NCBI RefSeq assembly: GCF_015500075.1
Contig: NZ_CP045496.1
Location: 4,970,001-5,034,000, forward strand
Source: Mesorhizobium sp. INR15
GTDB lineage: Bacteria; Pseudomonadota; Alphaproteobacteria; Rhizobiales; Rhizobiaceae
Direction of reading: 5' to 3'
Length of the DNA: 64,000 nucleotides
The position numbers and the translations under genes are program-made. The notes under the pieces are model-generated. The model ran no database searches, had not been told where the DNA came from, and saw nothing but the letters and a program-made list of their open reading frames with translations. Below, in pieces: positions 19,744 to 28,684 of the stretch. Numbering within the stretch: the stretch's first letter is position 1; each line of letters starts with the position of its first letter.

Positions 19744-20522
19744 GCCTCGTCTTCCCTCAACGCTTCTTCCATGAAGGACTCAGGGTCGGTGCAGAAGTCG
19801 CGCATCATGCGGAAATGATCGGTGTCCTCGAAATCGGTCGGGTCGAGGCCAAAGCGGCTGATGCGGAACAATTGCGCGCCGGGGCAAGCCATCAGCAGCG
19901 GCGAGTGTGTCGCCATGATCACTTGTGCGGTGCCGGACTGGTCCATGCGCCGCAGCATCTTGAGGAGTTCGATCTGGCGCGAGGGCGACAGCGCGCTTTC
20001 AGGCTCGTCGAGGATATAGATGCCTTGTCTGCTGCAACGCTCCTCGAAGAAGCGGATGAAGCCCTCGCCATGCGACCAGGACAGGAAATCCGGCGGCGGC
20101 GGCTTGAAGGGGTCCTCGAGTGCGGCTCGGTCAAGATAACGCGCCACCGAATAGAAGGATTCGGCCCGGAAAAACCAGCCGGCGGTGACCTTTGGCAGCC
20201 AGTGCGCCCGCAATGTGCCCGCCAACGCCACGCCGCTTTTGTCGATGGCGCTTGAGTGATCGACCGGCATATATCCCTTGCCGCCGCCGGCTTCGTCATA
20301 GCCAGCCAATGCGCCGATCGCCTCCAGCAAGGTGGATTTGCCGGTGCCGTTCTCGCCGACGATGATGGTGATCGAGTTGGTGAATTCCAGCTGGAATTCG
20401 TGGCCGCGAAATAGCGGCAGGTTCCACGGGTATTTTTCCCAATCGCCAACCCGTTCGGGCTCGATCAGGATGCGCTTCAGGTACGGCGCCTTCAGCCGCG
20501 TCAGTTGCCTGCGATAGGCCAT
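19740..20522 (-). CDS. AAA-family ATPase (SMC/ABC-like)
   Basis: 260 residues with Walker A IIVGENGTGKST near residue 54, a signature-like SHGEGF near 150, Walker B GIYILDEPESALSP near 172 and the H-loop MATHSPLLM near 204. This is the compact head domain of RecF/SMC-like ATPases without a visible coiled coil. Such stand-alone proteins are common and of unknown role. It is embedded in the operon with 1-bp and 4-bp overlaps on either side, so it is co-expressed with metabolic genes and there is no nuclease partner that would suggest a defence pair. Confidence 0.85.
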   Translation of the reverse strand: MAYRRQLTRLKAPYLKRILIEPERVGDWEKYPWNLPLFRGHEFQLEFTNSITIIVGENGTGKSTLLEAIGALAGYDEAGGGKGYMPVDHSSAIDKSGVALAGTLRAHWLPKVTAGWFFRAESFYSVARYLDRAALEDPFKPPPPDFLSWSHGEGFIRFFEERCSRQGIYILDEPESALSPSRQIELLKMLRRMDQSGTAQVIMATHSPLLMACPGAQLFRISRFGLDPTDFEDTDHFRMMRDFCTDPESFMEEALREDEA

Positions 20523-20944
20523 CAGCCCGGCAACGAGATCGTGCCGTCTTCGGCTATCGGAAAAGCCGGATTGTGCGCGACTTCCCAGATATGCCCGTCG
20601 GCGTCGGCAAAATAGCCATACCAGCCGCCCCAGAAGGCGCGGCCGGCCGGCTTGACGATGTGGCCGCCGGCCTTTTCGGCCTGCGCCAAGACTTCGTCGA
20701 CTTCAGCATCTGAACGAGTGTTGTAGGCGAGGTAGACCGCCGACGGCGCCTCGGCGAAAGTGACGCCGGAATCCTCCTCGGCGCTGGCGCGCGGGAAGAG
20801 CCCGAGGATCGCACCCCCCATCTGGAAGAAGGCTACGCCATCGGTGATCCCGGCATGACGCTTCAGGCCCATCGCCTCGTAGAAACGCACGGCGCGATCA
20901 AGATCATCGGTGGCGACGGTTATGATGGAGATGCGTGGCTCCAT
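20522..20944 (-). CDS. VOC-family (glyoxalase/bleomycin resistance-like) protein
   Basis: 140 residues with paired beta-alpha-beta-beta-beta units of the vicinal oxygen chelate fold: ITVATDDLDRAVRFYEAMGLK at the N-terminus and FWGGWYGYFADADGHIWEVAHN near the end, with the C-terminal metal Glu in IWEV. A metal-dependent isomerase, dioxygenase or binding protein is possible. It shares TGATG with the following ATPase and is 3 bp from the enoyl-CoA hydratase. Confidence 0.85.
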   Translation of the reverse strand: MEPRISIITVATDDLDRAVRFYEAMGLKRHAGITDGVAFFQMGGAILGLFPRASAEEDSGVTFAEAPSAVYLAYNTRSDAEVDEVLAQAEKAGGHIVKPAGRAFWGGWYGYFADADGHIWEVAHNPAFPIAEDGTISLPG

Positions 20945-20947
20945 GGC

Positions 20948-21769
20948 CTATTCGTCCGTCCATTCCGGCTTGCGCTTGCCGATAAAGGCGCCGATGCCTT
21001 CTTCGGCATCACGCGCCAGCATGTTCTCGACCATGACGCGGCCGGTATGGGCATAGGCATCGGCCAACCCCATCTCGGCCTGCGCGTAGAACGCTTCCTT
21101 GCCGACCTTCACCACCAAAGATGATTTGGAAGCAATGGTTTGCGCATATTTGGTGACGATCTGATTCAGGTACTCGCGCGGCACGACGCGGTTGACGAGG
21201 CCGAACTCCTTGGCTGTCGCGGCGTCGATGGTCTCACCGGTCAAAAGCATCTCCATCGCGTGCTTGCGCGAGACGTTGCGCGACAGCGCCACCATCGGCG
21301 TCGAGCAGAACAGGCCAATGTTGACGCCCGGCGTGCAGAAGGTCGCGTCATGCGATGCGATAGCCAGGTCGCAACTGGCGACCAGTTGCAGCCCGGCTGC
21401 GGTGGCGAGACCGTCGACCTCGGCGATGACAGGCAAGGGATGGCGCACGATTGCCTGCATCAGGGTGGCGCAAGCGGCGAAGGTTTTCTCGAAGAAGGCC
21501 CTGCCCCGGTCCGGATCGGCGCGGCGCGCGGTCATTTCCTTCAGATCATGCCCGGCGCAGAACACCTTGCCGGCGGCGGAAAGCACGATGACGCGCACGG
21601 ATTTGTCGTCTTTCGCCCGCTCCAGTTCCTCCGTCAGCGCCGCCATCACCGTCAAAGACAGGGCGTTGGCGGGCGGATTGGATAGAGTGAGGCGCAGGAC
21701 GCCCTTTTCCAGCCTTGCGGCGACCGGACCTTCGGTGACAGCCGGCTTAATGGCGACGATTTCGGCCAT
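20948..21769 (-). CDS. enoyl-CoA hydratase/isomerase family protein
   Basis: 273 residues of the crotonase fold. The oxyanion-hole elements are present: FCAGHDLKEM near residue 69 and DGLATAAGLQLVASCDLAIAS near 118. It probably hydrates or isomerises an acyl-CoA (ECHDC3-like by overall pattern). First gene of a tightly packed operon (enoyl-CoA hydratase, VOC, AAA, GNAT, CoA-binding). The divergent thioesterase gene begins 190 bp away, giving a possible shared regulatory region for acyl-CoA enzymes. Confidence 0.87.
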   Translation of the reverse strand: MAEIVAIKPAVTEGPVAARLEKGVLRLTLSNPPANALSLTVMAALTEELERAKDDKSVRVIVLSAAGKVFCAGHDLKEMTARRADPDRGRAFFEKTFAACATLMQAIVRHPLPVIAEVDGLATAAGLQLVASCDLAIASHDATFCTPGVNIGLFCSTPMVALSRNVSRKHAMEMLLTGETIDAATAKEFGLVNRVVPREYLNQIVTKYAQTIASKSSLVVKVGKEAFYAQAEMGLADAYAHTGRVMVENMLARDAEEGIGAFIGKRKPEWTDE

Positions 21770-21957
21770 GGGTCGTTTCTCCGCGATTCCGGATCGAATG
21801 GGTGGCTACAATCTAGTATGCGATCGCGCTTCGTCCAACATCCTCAAACCGACAACTGGCCCAAGCAACTGATGAAGCTGATGCCATTGCCCGCTCCAGC
21901 GGTGTTGCAAGATGGGCTGGACCACGTTCATACAGGCGCAGCGCAAGGGAGATCGCC

Positions 21958-22422
21958 ATGCCCGCTCAAAGCAATCTCAAGCCGGTAATGACCGCCGCGC
22001 AGGTCAACGCGCTGATGGCAACCGTCTATCCGCAACTCAACGAGCAGTTCACCTTCTACGAGGCGCTCGAGGTGTTTCCCGGCGGCTGCACGGTGCGGCT
22101 CAATGCCGGCGAGCGGCACCTGCGCCCCGGCGGCACGGTGTCCGGCCCATCATTGTTCACCCTGGCTGATATTGGCGGCTTCGTCTGTGTGCTGTCTCAC
22201 GCCGGGCCGGATGCGCTTTCGGTTACCGTCAATCTCGATATCAACTTTGTCCGCAAGGCCGAGGCCGGGCCGATCGACGGCCATTGCCGCATCCTGAAGC
22301 TGGGAAAGAGCCTGATGGTGTTCGATATCGACATTGTCGCCGGCCCAGAAGGTCACACGGTCGCCCATGCCACCGGCACCTATTCGATCCCTCCGAAGCA
22401 AACCGTCGATGTGGTAAAATAA
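21958..22422 (+). CDS. PaaI-type hotdog thioesterase
   Basis: 154 residues of the hotdog fold: RHLRPGGTVSGPSLFTLADIGGF near residue 53 is the PaaI/DUF4442 active-site helix region and VTVNLDINFVRKA near 87 the central strand. It likely hydrolyses an acyl-CoA in the cytoplasm. AAGGGAGA sits just before the ATG. Divergent from the enoyl-CoA hydratase operon, so a related pathway is plausible. Confidence 0.85.
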   Translation: MPAQSNLKPVMTAAQVNALMATVYPQLNEQFTFYEALEVFPGGCTVRLNAGERHLRPGGTVSGPSLFTLADIGGFVCVLSHAGPDALSVTVNLDINFVRKAEAGPIDGHCRILKLGKSLMVFDIDIVAGPEGHTVAHATGTYSIPPKQTVDVVK

Positions 22423-22484
22423 TACCTTTTTTCTATCTCATTGTTTTTGCTACTCATTTCTGGATATGAGACTTTCCGAACGCC

Positions 22485-22513
22485 TTGACGCTGCCCCGCC
22501 CCTCGCCTATAAG
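22485..22513 (+). promoter_or_regulatory. sigma-70-type promoter of rplM-rpsI
   Basis: TTGACG (22485-22490), a 17-bp spacer and TATAAG (22508-22513) make a near-consensus promoter 125 bp upstream of rplM. The leader carries GGCCCGC...GGCGGCGGGC segments that could fold. Confidence 0.8.
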
Positions 22514-22638
22514 CCCTCACGAAGCAGCGGCCCGCAAAGGCCGCCGTTTTGTTATTGGCGGCGGGCGAGTGCCTTTCGTCAATCCAAGCAACAAGAAACG
22601 CCTTCACTCGTGAAGGTCCGAACCGAAAGCAGAAAACC

Positions 22639-23103
22639 ATGACAACCTTTTCGCAGAAGCCTGCGGATGTGGTGAAGAAGTGGATCCTGATCGACGCCGA
22701 GGGTCTCGTCGTCGGCCGTCTCGCCACTGTCATCGCCAATCATCTTCGCGGCAAGCACAAGCCGACCTTCACCCCGCATGTCGACGACGGCGACAACGTC
22801 ATCGTGATCAATGCCGACAAGGTGGTGTTCACCGGCAAGAAATTCACTGACAAGGTCTATTACTGGCACACCGGCCACCCCGGCGGCATCAAGGAGCGCA
22901 CCGCGCGCCAGCTGCTTGAGGGACGGTTCCCCGAGCGCGTCGTCGAAAAGGCTGTCGAGCGCATGGTGCCGCGCGGCCCGCTCGGCCGTCGCCAGATGAA
23001 GAACCTCCGCGTCTACGCCGGCGCCGAGCATCCCCATGTCGCCCAGCAGCCCGTCGTGCTCGACGTGGCCAAGCTGAACGCCAAGAACAAGAAGGTCGCA
23101 TAA
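22639..23103 (+). CDS. rplM: 50S ribosomal protein L13
   Basis: 154 residues, the full L13 sequence: [18 protein letters not shown] near the start, the basic [23 protein letters not shown] and [18 protein letters not shown]. Binds 23S rRNA early in 50S assembly. The start at 22639 follows the family and gives MTTFSQKP. Two bp separate it from rpsI, the universal rplM-rpsI operon. A strong promoter lies upstream. Confidence 0.98.
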   Translation: MTTFSQKPADVVKKWILIDAEGLVVGRLATVIANHLRGKHKPTFTPHVDDGDNVIVINADKVVFTGKKFTDKVYYWHTGHPGGIKERTARQLLEGRFPERVVEKAVERMVPRGPLGRRQMKNLRVYAGAEHPHVAQQPVVLDVAKLNAKNKKVA

Positions 23104-23104
23104 G

Positions 23105-23587
23105 ATGGCTGAGCTTTCCTCGCTCGCAGAACTGGGCGCCGCCACCGGCAACACCAACACGCAAGCCGCGGCGCCTGTCTATGTTCAGAAGCTCGACAAG
23201 TCGGGCCGCGCCTATGCCACCGGCAAGCGCAAGAACGCCATCGCCCGCGTCTGGGTGAAGCCGGGTTCCGGCAAGATCGTCGTCAACGACAAGGAATTCG
23301 CGACCTATTTCGCGCGTCCGGTCCTGCAGATGATCCTCAACCAGCCGATCATCGCGGCCAACCGTTCGGGCCAGTACGACATCATCGCCACCGTCATCGG
23401 CGGCGGTCTCTCCGGCCAGGCCGGTGCTGTTCGTCACGGCATTTCCAAGGCGCTGACCTACTACGAGCCGGCACTGCGCGCCGTGCTCAAGAAGGGTGGC
23501 TTCCTGACCCGCGACAGCCGCGTCGTCGAGCGGAAGAAGTACGGCAAGGCGAAGGCCCGTCGTTCGTTCCAGTTCTCGAAGCGCTAA
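23105..23587 (+). CDS. rpsI: 30S ribosomal protein S9
   Basis: 160 residues with an N-terminal extension of about 30 residues typical of rhizobia, then the S9 core [33 protein letters not shown] and the C-terminal [17 protein letters not shown] tail that reaches the P-site tRNA. Co-transcribed with rplM and followed by a strong terminator. Confidence 0.98.
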   Translation: MAELSSLAELGAATGNTNTQAAAPVYVQKLDKSGRAYATGKRKNAIARVWVKPGSGKIVVNDKEFATYFARPVLQMILNQPIIAANRSGQYDIIATVIGGGLSGQAGAVRHGISKALTYYEPALRAVLKKGGFLTRDSRVVERKKYGKAKARRSFQFSKR

Positions 23588-23609
23588 GCGTCTCGAATTT
23601 CCGATATCG

Positions 23610-23636
23610 AAAAGGCCGCTTTCGGGCGGCCTTTTT
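23610..23636 (+). terminator. terminator of rplM-rpsI
   Basis: AAAAGGCCG-CTTTCGGG-CGGCC followed by TTTTT, 23 bp after the rpsI stop. A canonical intrinsic terminator that may also serve the convergent MFS gene. Confidence 0.85.
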
Positions 23637-23651
23637 GCGTTGGGCTTCCGG

Positions 23652-24893
23652 TCATCCAGCGGAAGCTTCGGTGCTCCGAATGAACAGGAATGCACAGACA
23701 GCCGATCCGGCCACGGCAAGCGTGGAGGCTAGGAAAGCCAGTCGCATGCCGTCTATCGTGCCCATCGTCAGGGCTGAGCCAAACAGCGCGACGCCGATCG
23801 CGCCACCCGATTGGCGCACCGTGTTGAGGACGCCTGATGCGGTGCCTGACACCGCCGTTGGCACGGAAGACAGCAGTGCTGTCGTCATGGCGGGAACCGC
23901 AAGGCCAATACCAACGGGAAGAAACAGCAAGCGCCAGAGCAAGGACGCATAGGACGTGTCCGTATCAATAAGCGCCATGAGGCCGAACCCCGCCGCACCG
24001 ATCAGCAGACCGGCGGCCATCGGCAACCGCGCGCCATATTTCCCGGCGATCCGCCCGGCCGCGACATTGGATACGGTTACCGCTGCCATGAATGGCAGGA
24101 AGGCGAGCCCGGTCTGCTGCGGTGAGTAGTGCCGCTCCTGCTGGAAATACAGGCTGAGCATGAAAATCGTGCCGTAGAGTGTCAGGTTGACAACCAGGCC
24201 AACGAGGCTCGTCGCTGCCGGCACGCGCCGGGCGAAAAGATCGAGGGGCACCATCGGCGAGCGTGCCCTGCTTTCGACCACCAGAAAAGCAATGCCGGCA
24301 ACAATGGCGATTGCCAAACCAACGATGATCAGCGGCGATCTCCAGCCAAATGGACCGGCTTCTATGAACGAGCCGGTGAGCGCGAACAGCGTCAGGATGG
24401 CAAGCCCCTGCCCGGCCCAGTCGATCGGCGGTCTATCGGTCTTGCGCGGTGTCTCGTCGAGAAACCGGCAGGCCATCCATATGGCGAAAACACCGACCGG
24501 CAGGTTGACCAGGAAGATGCTGGCCCAGCCCAGCGAAGCGACCATGAAGCCGCCCAGAACGGGTCCGGCGGACAGTGCTATTCCGCCAGCCGCCGTCCAC
24601 AAGCCGACGGCGCGGGCTCGTTGTCGATTGTCGGACGCATAGGCGCGGTTAAGAAGTGCCAGCGAGCACGGCATCCTGTCGCCCAACGCACCACCGGTCA
24701 ACAGCAACGAGGCGAAGGCCAATGTATAGGCGTCGACGACCCACTGAAGCCCGTCGACACCCATCGACAGGGCGGAACCGATCCTTGCCAATGCGACGTT
24801 GACGATCGAGACATCAAGCTGCACGACCACGAAGCCCAGGCTGGTGGCGGCCACGGTGAGGGCATAGTTTCTGGCGGGCTGTTTCAAGGTCAT
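23652..24893 (-). CDS. MFS transporter (DHA2-like) with internal deletion
   Basis: 413 residues of a DHA2/EmrB-type drug exporter, including WVVDAYTLAFASLLLTGGALGDR (TM2 and start of motif A) and GLWTAAGGIALSAGPVLGGF (motif C). In complete family members GDR is followed by RxGRRR, TM3 and TM4 before the P-S-SLALLN segment. Here GDR (73) runs straight into MPCSLALLN (74), so roughly 45-50 residues holding the rest of motif A and two membrane segments are missing in frame (junction near 24674). The protein would have an altered topology and is probably non-functional as an exporter. The operator-like palindrome upstream is intact. Confidence 0.75.
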   Translation of the reverse strand: MTLKQPARNYALTVAATSLGFVVVQLDVSIVNVALARIGSALSMGVDGLQWVVDAYTLAFASLLLTGGALGDRMPCSLALLNRAYASDNRQRARAVGLWTAAGGIALSAGPVLGGFMVASLGWASIFLVNLPVGVFAIWMACRFLDETPRKTDRPPIDWAGQGLAILTLFALTGSFIEAGPFGWRSPLIIVGLAIAIVAGIAFLVVESRARSPMVPLDLFARRVPAATSLVGLVVNLTLYGTIFMLSLYFQQERHYSPQQTGLAFLPFMAAVTVSNVAAGRIAGKYGARLPMAAGLLIGAAGFGLMALIDTDTSYASLLWRLLFLPVGIGLAVPAMTTALLSSVPTAVSGTASGVLNTVRQSGGAIGVALFGSALTMGTIDGMRLAFLASTLAVAGSAVCAFLFIRSTEASAG

Positions 24894-24916
24894 GACGCAG
24901 CACCGTAACCCTGTCG

Positions 24917-24938
24917 TCCTGACAGCCTTCTGTCAGGA
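24917..24938. promoter_or_regulatory. palindrome upstream of the MFS gene, probable operator
   Basis: TCCTGACAG-CCTT-CTGTCAGGA is a perfect 9-bp inverted repeat 24 bp before the MFS start, the size and place of a TetR or MarR operator. No regulator gene for it is adjacent. Confidence 0.55.
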
Positions 24939-24982
24939 GGATGAGGCAAGTGTCGAACACCGGCCTGAATGGCCAGCAATCT

Positions 24983-26041
24983 TCAATTGATGCTGGCGGT
25001 CGCCGCGGGCTCGATGCGCTCGGATGGCGCGACGTAGGGTACGCGGTAGCCGTTCGCCGTCAGCCAGTCGATCGCCGCTTTCGGCTCGTCGGTCTGGATG
25101 ATGGTCGCGCCGCGCTCAACCCAGAACCCATACGTCTCACGCGGCAGGCTCGCCTGAACAGCCAGTTCGTCGCCCCGGCCGCCGGATAGGAAACCGCCCG
25201 GTTTGTTGACGATGGCGTAGGTGTCGGCCCAGATATGCCAGTTGCCTCGCACCGCCGCAGCGCGCATGCGCGGGCTGAACAGCGGCCCGCCGGTCTCGGT
25301 CAGCGTCTCCGCGCCGGCCCGCCAATTGATGAGCTCGGCAGCGTGCATCGAAAAAGCCCGGTCGACCGTCTCGGCGAAACCGGCATCATGGACAGCGTCG
25401 TCGGCGAGGATCGGCATGAACTGAAAGCCGCCGCCGATCTTGTCCATTGCCGCCTTCACACTGGCGATCCGCGCAGGATTCCAAAGGTTTTCCTTGACGA
25501 TCACTTGCTCTGCCATCCCCAGGTCGCGGGCAACCGAGATCATGCCGGCGAGGTCTCCGACTTCGAGTTTGTTGTCGAGGTTGATAAGGATCCGGCCCCG
25601 GGTCGCCAGCAGCATTTCGCGCAGTGTCGAGACCGTTTCATTGGTGGCAATGCCGCTGCCTTCAATGAGCAGCCTACAGGTCTTCAGTTCAGCCACGGTG
25701 TGCTGCAGCACCTCACCCTTGCAGGTCGTCGTGCGGTCGAGCCAGCTGTCATGCATGACCACAAACTGGCCGTCCTTCGAACGCCGGATGTCGACCTCGA
25801 CAATCTCGGCGCCGATGGCGATCGAGCCTTCCACCGCCGCAAGCGAGTTCTCGGGGTAGCGCGTCTTGCCGGCCTGCATGCCGCCGGCGCGGTGCGCCGC
25901 CACCAGAACGTGGTCGCACCACTGGTTGGCATGTTCAAATCGATCGAGAATCTGGCCGGCGCGCGTTTCAGCTGCGGAAGCATGGCCACCTGTGGCCGTC
26001 AGCGTCGCGGCGAGAAGAAGACCAAGCCAGATCGTTCGCAT
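24983..26041 (-). CDS. exported glycerophosphodiester phosphodiesterase family protein
   Basis: 352 residues with a signal peptide (1-24, ending ASAAET). The GDPD barrel motifs follow: VAAHRAGG (His/Arg near 49), PENS near 64, EIVEVDIRRSKDGQFVVMHD near 81-100 with metal Glu and Asp and the catalytic His, and NLDNK further on. Such periplasmic enzymes hydrolyse glycerophosphodiesters to glycerol 3-phosphate, supplying carbon and phosphate. Same strand as the acyltransferase gene 84 bp upstream. Confidence 0.87.
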   Translation of the reverse strand: MRTIWLGLLLAATLTATGGHASAAETRAGQILDRFEHANQWCDHVLVAAHRAGGMQAGKTRYPENSLAAVEGSIAIGAEIVEVDIRRSKDGQFVVMHDSWLDRTTTCKGEVLQHTVAELKTCRLLIEGSGIATNETVSTLREMLLATRGRILINLDNKLEVGDLAGMISVARDLGMAEQVIVKENLWNPARIASVKAAMDKIGGGFQFMPILADDAVHDAGFAETVDRAFSMHAAELINWRAGAETLTETGGPLFSPRMRAAAVRGNWHIWADTYAIVNKPGGFLSGGRGDELAVQASLPRETYGFWVERGATIIQTDEPKAAIDWLTANGYRVPYVAPSERIEPAATASIN

Positions 26042-26125
26042 CGGGAATCGCTCCGTTCCGGATCACAGCCCGGTTAAGCGATGCCGGTGACAGGCCGGTG
26101 AACGAAGCCGGCTATCGGCCGTGGC

Positions 26126-27400
26126 TTAAGCTGACTTGGCCAGCGCCGGTTCAACCTGTTTCATGGCTGGGCCGCGACGGAATTCGCGCGATGCAAGCAG
26201 GCGCTCGGCGATCCGGCGGGACATCCGCTGACCAGGCTTTTCGATCAGGCGATACGTCAGATAGCTGAATGCCACCGTCACCAGCACCACGCCGACGATG
26301 ATGAGATCGCCAACGAACAGGTTGCCGGTGTCGATGCCTGCGCCGTAGCGCTCGGTGTGCCCGACCTGTTGAATGAGGGAGGTCTGGAAAACCTTGTCCG
26401 ACAGGCGAGCAACGTTCAGCAGCCGCAGCTGGAGGAACATGTGCGTCATATAGATCGAATAGGAGAGCAGGCCGATCAGCGCAAACGGCCGCAGCTTGAG
26501 CAGCCGCGAAAGATGGCCGCGCTCGACAGCGAAAACACCGACCACCAGCGCGAAGACGAAGGGCAAACCATAGGCCCATGGTGTTGCATGCGTCTTCCAG
26601 GCAATCATGATCGCGCCTGCGGATGCCGCGCCCTCGGCCACGGTCCAGAAGCCGGGCTGCGGGCGCAGGCTGGTCGTCGCGTGTTGCCGAAGGATCGACC
26701 TGTTGAAGAGAATGTAGAGCAGAGCGCCGACGGAGAAGCCGTAGACCGCGCGCAGGCCGCCGAGCCCGCTGACAGCTCCCATCCCGTCTGCCGAAAGAGC
26801 AGCCAGCGCCACGGGTGCCGCGACAATGGCCAAGCCCAGCCAGAACACGAGCCGGCTTCGCTGCAGAAATACCGCCAAAGCAAACAGCGCGTAGGCGAGG
26901 AACTCGGCCGATATGCTCCACGACGGTGTGTTCCAGCTGAGCTGATCGAACGGCCATAGCGCCTGCGCGAAAACCATGTTGCTGATGAGATAGGACGGGT
27001 CGTTGGTGCCCGAAAAGACCGGATCGGCTGCGTTGCCAAGGCCGGGCAGGAAGGCCTTGCCCATTTCGAACAGCACGAACAGCGCGAGCATGAAGATGTG
27101 GAGCGGGTAGAGGCGGCCAAGCCGCAGGATAAAGAACGTCGCGACGTGCCGAGGTGTCGAGAGGCGTTGCAGGTAGGCATGGGCGATGACGAAACCCGAC
27201 AGAACGAAGAAAAAATCGACGAAGGCCTCACCCGACCGGACCAGGCCGAACAGCCTGATGTTGCTGACGATCTGGGCATGAAACAGGACAACCATGATCG
27301 CGGCCAGGCCGCGCCAGCTGTCGAGCGCTTCGAACCGGACAGCCGGTGCCGCGCCCGTCGCGTCTTGCGATCGCGGGATTTCCAGTGTTGGCGCCCGCAT
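26126..27400 (-). CDS. acyltransferase 3 family membrane protein
   Basis: 424 residues from ATG 27400 (MRAPTLEI). A membrane O-acyltransferase with about ten membrane segments. The N-terminal FEALDSWRGLAAIMVVLFHA contains the conserved Arg and His of the OafA/NodX-type family, and FVDFFFVLSGFVIAHAY is the second signature. Such proteins acetylate or succinylate surface polysaccharides or lipids. An open frame extends 84 codons further upstream without coding character, so the later start is preferred. Divergent from agmatinase. Confidence 0.83.
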   Translation of the reverse strand: MRAPTLEIPRSQDATGAAPAVRFEALDSWRGLAAIMVVLFHAQIVSNIRLFGLVRSGEAFVDFFFVLSGFVIAHAYLQRLSTPRHVATFFILRLGRLYPLHIFMLALFVLFEMGKAFLPGLGNAADPVFSGTNDPSYLISNMVFAQALWPFDQLSWNTPSWSISAEFLAYALFALAVFLQRSRLVFWLGLAIVAAPVALAALSADGMGAVSGLGGLRAVYGFSVGALLYILFNRSILRQHATTSLRPQPGFWTVAEGAASAGAIMIAWKTHATPWAYGLPFVFALVVGVFAVERGHLSRLLKLRPFALIGLLSYSIYMTHMFLQLRLLNVARLSDKVFQTSLIQQVGHTERYGAGIDTGNLFVGDLIIVGVVLVTVAFSYLTYRLIEKPGQRMSRRIAERLLASREFRRGPAMKQVEPALAKSA

Positions 27401-27641
27401 GGCTGTTCCGCTCCGGGCCGCCCCAGCGTCCCGGAATGGGACCGCATATGGGTTTAGACCTGCCTTGCGGTCGACATCGCAATATCCGCGCCAGTCGGGC
27501 GCCAGATGCGAAAACCAAGGAAACATGTGCCGGAGAGCAAGAATTTGTGACTGGCCGCCGCCGGCCGAGGTTTTCAGCAGGGGTCGCATTTCTGAAAATA
27601 ATGTCCAATAAGAATGCGCTTCGACGCAAGGAGACCGCCGC

Positions 27642-28646
27642 ATGCCGAACAAAGAGATCGATCACGCCTTTACCGCTCGCTCCAAGACCGGGCCGTCGTA
27701 CGAGCCGACCTATGCCGGCGCACTGTCGTTCATGCGGCGCAAGTACACGAAGGATGTGAAAGGCGCGGACGCGGTGGTGTGGGGTATCCCTTTCGACGCC
27801 GCCGTCACCAACCGGCCGGGCGCCCGCTTCGGGCCTCAGGCGATTCGCCGCGCCTCGGCGATCCTCGACAATGACCCGCAATATCCGTTTTCGCGCGAGC
27901 TGTTCGAACACCTCGCGGTGGTCGACTATGGCGATTGCCTGCTGGACTCGGGCAATCATCAGAAGACGCCGGGCACCATCGAGCGCGAAGCGGCCAAGAT
28001 CCTGAAATCGGGTGCGTTCCTGCTGACGCTGGGCGGCGACCATTTTGTCACCTGGCCGCTGCTCAAGGCGCATGCCGCGATTCACGGGCCGCTCGCCCTG
28101 GTGCAATTCGACGCCCATCAGGACACCTGGCCGGATGACGGCAAACGCATCGACCACGGCTCCTTCGTCGGGCGCGCCGTCAAGGAAGGCATCATCGACC
28201 CCGACCGTTCGATCCAGATCGGCATCCGCACCCATGCGCCGGATACATTCGGGATCAAGATCCTTTACGGCTACGAAATCGAGGAGATGCGGGCTTCCGA
28301 CATCGCCTACGCCATCGTGGACCGCACCGGCGGCAAGAAGACCTATCTCACCTTCGACATCGACTGCCTCGACCCTGCCTATGCACCCGGCACCGGGACG
28401 CCGGTTGCTGGCGGACCGTCGTCGGCCAAGATCCTGTCGACGCTGCGCCAGCTCAATCAGATCGATATTGTCGGCGCCGACATCGTGGAGGTTGCACCGG
28501 CCTATGATCACGCCGATATAACGGCGATCGCAGGCTCGATGGTGGCGATGCAATATCTCGGCCTGCTGGCTGAACGGAAAGCCCGGCAGGAAGAGATGAA
28601 CAACGGCAATCATCATGCCGCAACGAATCACGGTCACGGCATATAG
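27642..28646 (+). CDS. speB: agmatinase (ureohydrolase family)
   Basis: 334 residues of the arginase/agmatinase fold. The two-manganese site is complete: His134 in LGGDHF, Asp157, His159 and Asp161 in QFDAHQD, and Asp239 and Asp241 in FDIDCLDPAYAPGTGTP. Converts agmatine to putrescine and urea in polyamine synthesis, though a related guanidino substrate cannot be excluded. AAGGAG precedes the ATG. The His-rich C-terminus (GNHHAATNHGHG) is unusual. It is followed 38 bp later by argC. Confidence 0.9.
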   Translation: MPNKEIDHAFTARSKTGPSYEPTYAGALSFMRRKYTKDVKGADAVVWGIPFDAAVTNRPGARFGPQAIRRASAILDNDPQYPFSRELFEHLAVVDYGDCLLDSGNHQKTPGTIEREAAKILKSGAFLLTLGGDHFVTWPLLKAHAAIHGPLALVQFDAHQDTWPDDGKRIDHGSFVGRAVKEGIIDPDRSIQIGIRTHAPDTFGIKILYGYEIEEMRASDIAYAIVDRTGGKKTYLTFDIDCLDPAYAPGTGTPVAGGPSSAKILSTLRQLNQIDIVGADIVEVAPAYDHADITAIAGSMVAMQYLGLLAERKARQEEMNNGNHHAATNHGHGI

Positions 28647-28684
28647 CTTTGAAATCTCTTGGCATTTAGACGGAACGACAGGCA

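Noticed and set aside
19740..20522. AAA ATPase as part of an OLD/Gabija-type defence system
   Set aside because: No nuclease or helicase partner is adjacent; it is embedded in a metabolic-type operon with 1-4 bp overlaps.
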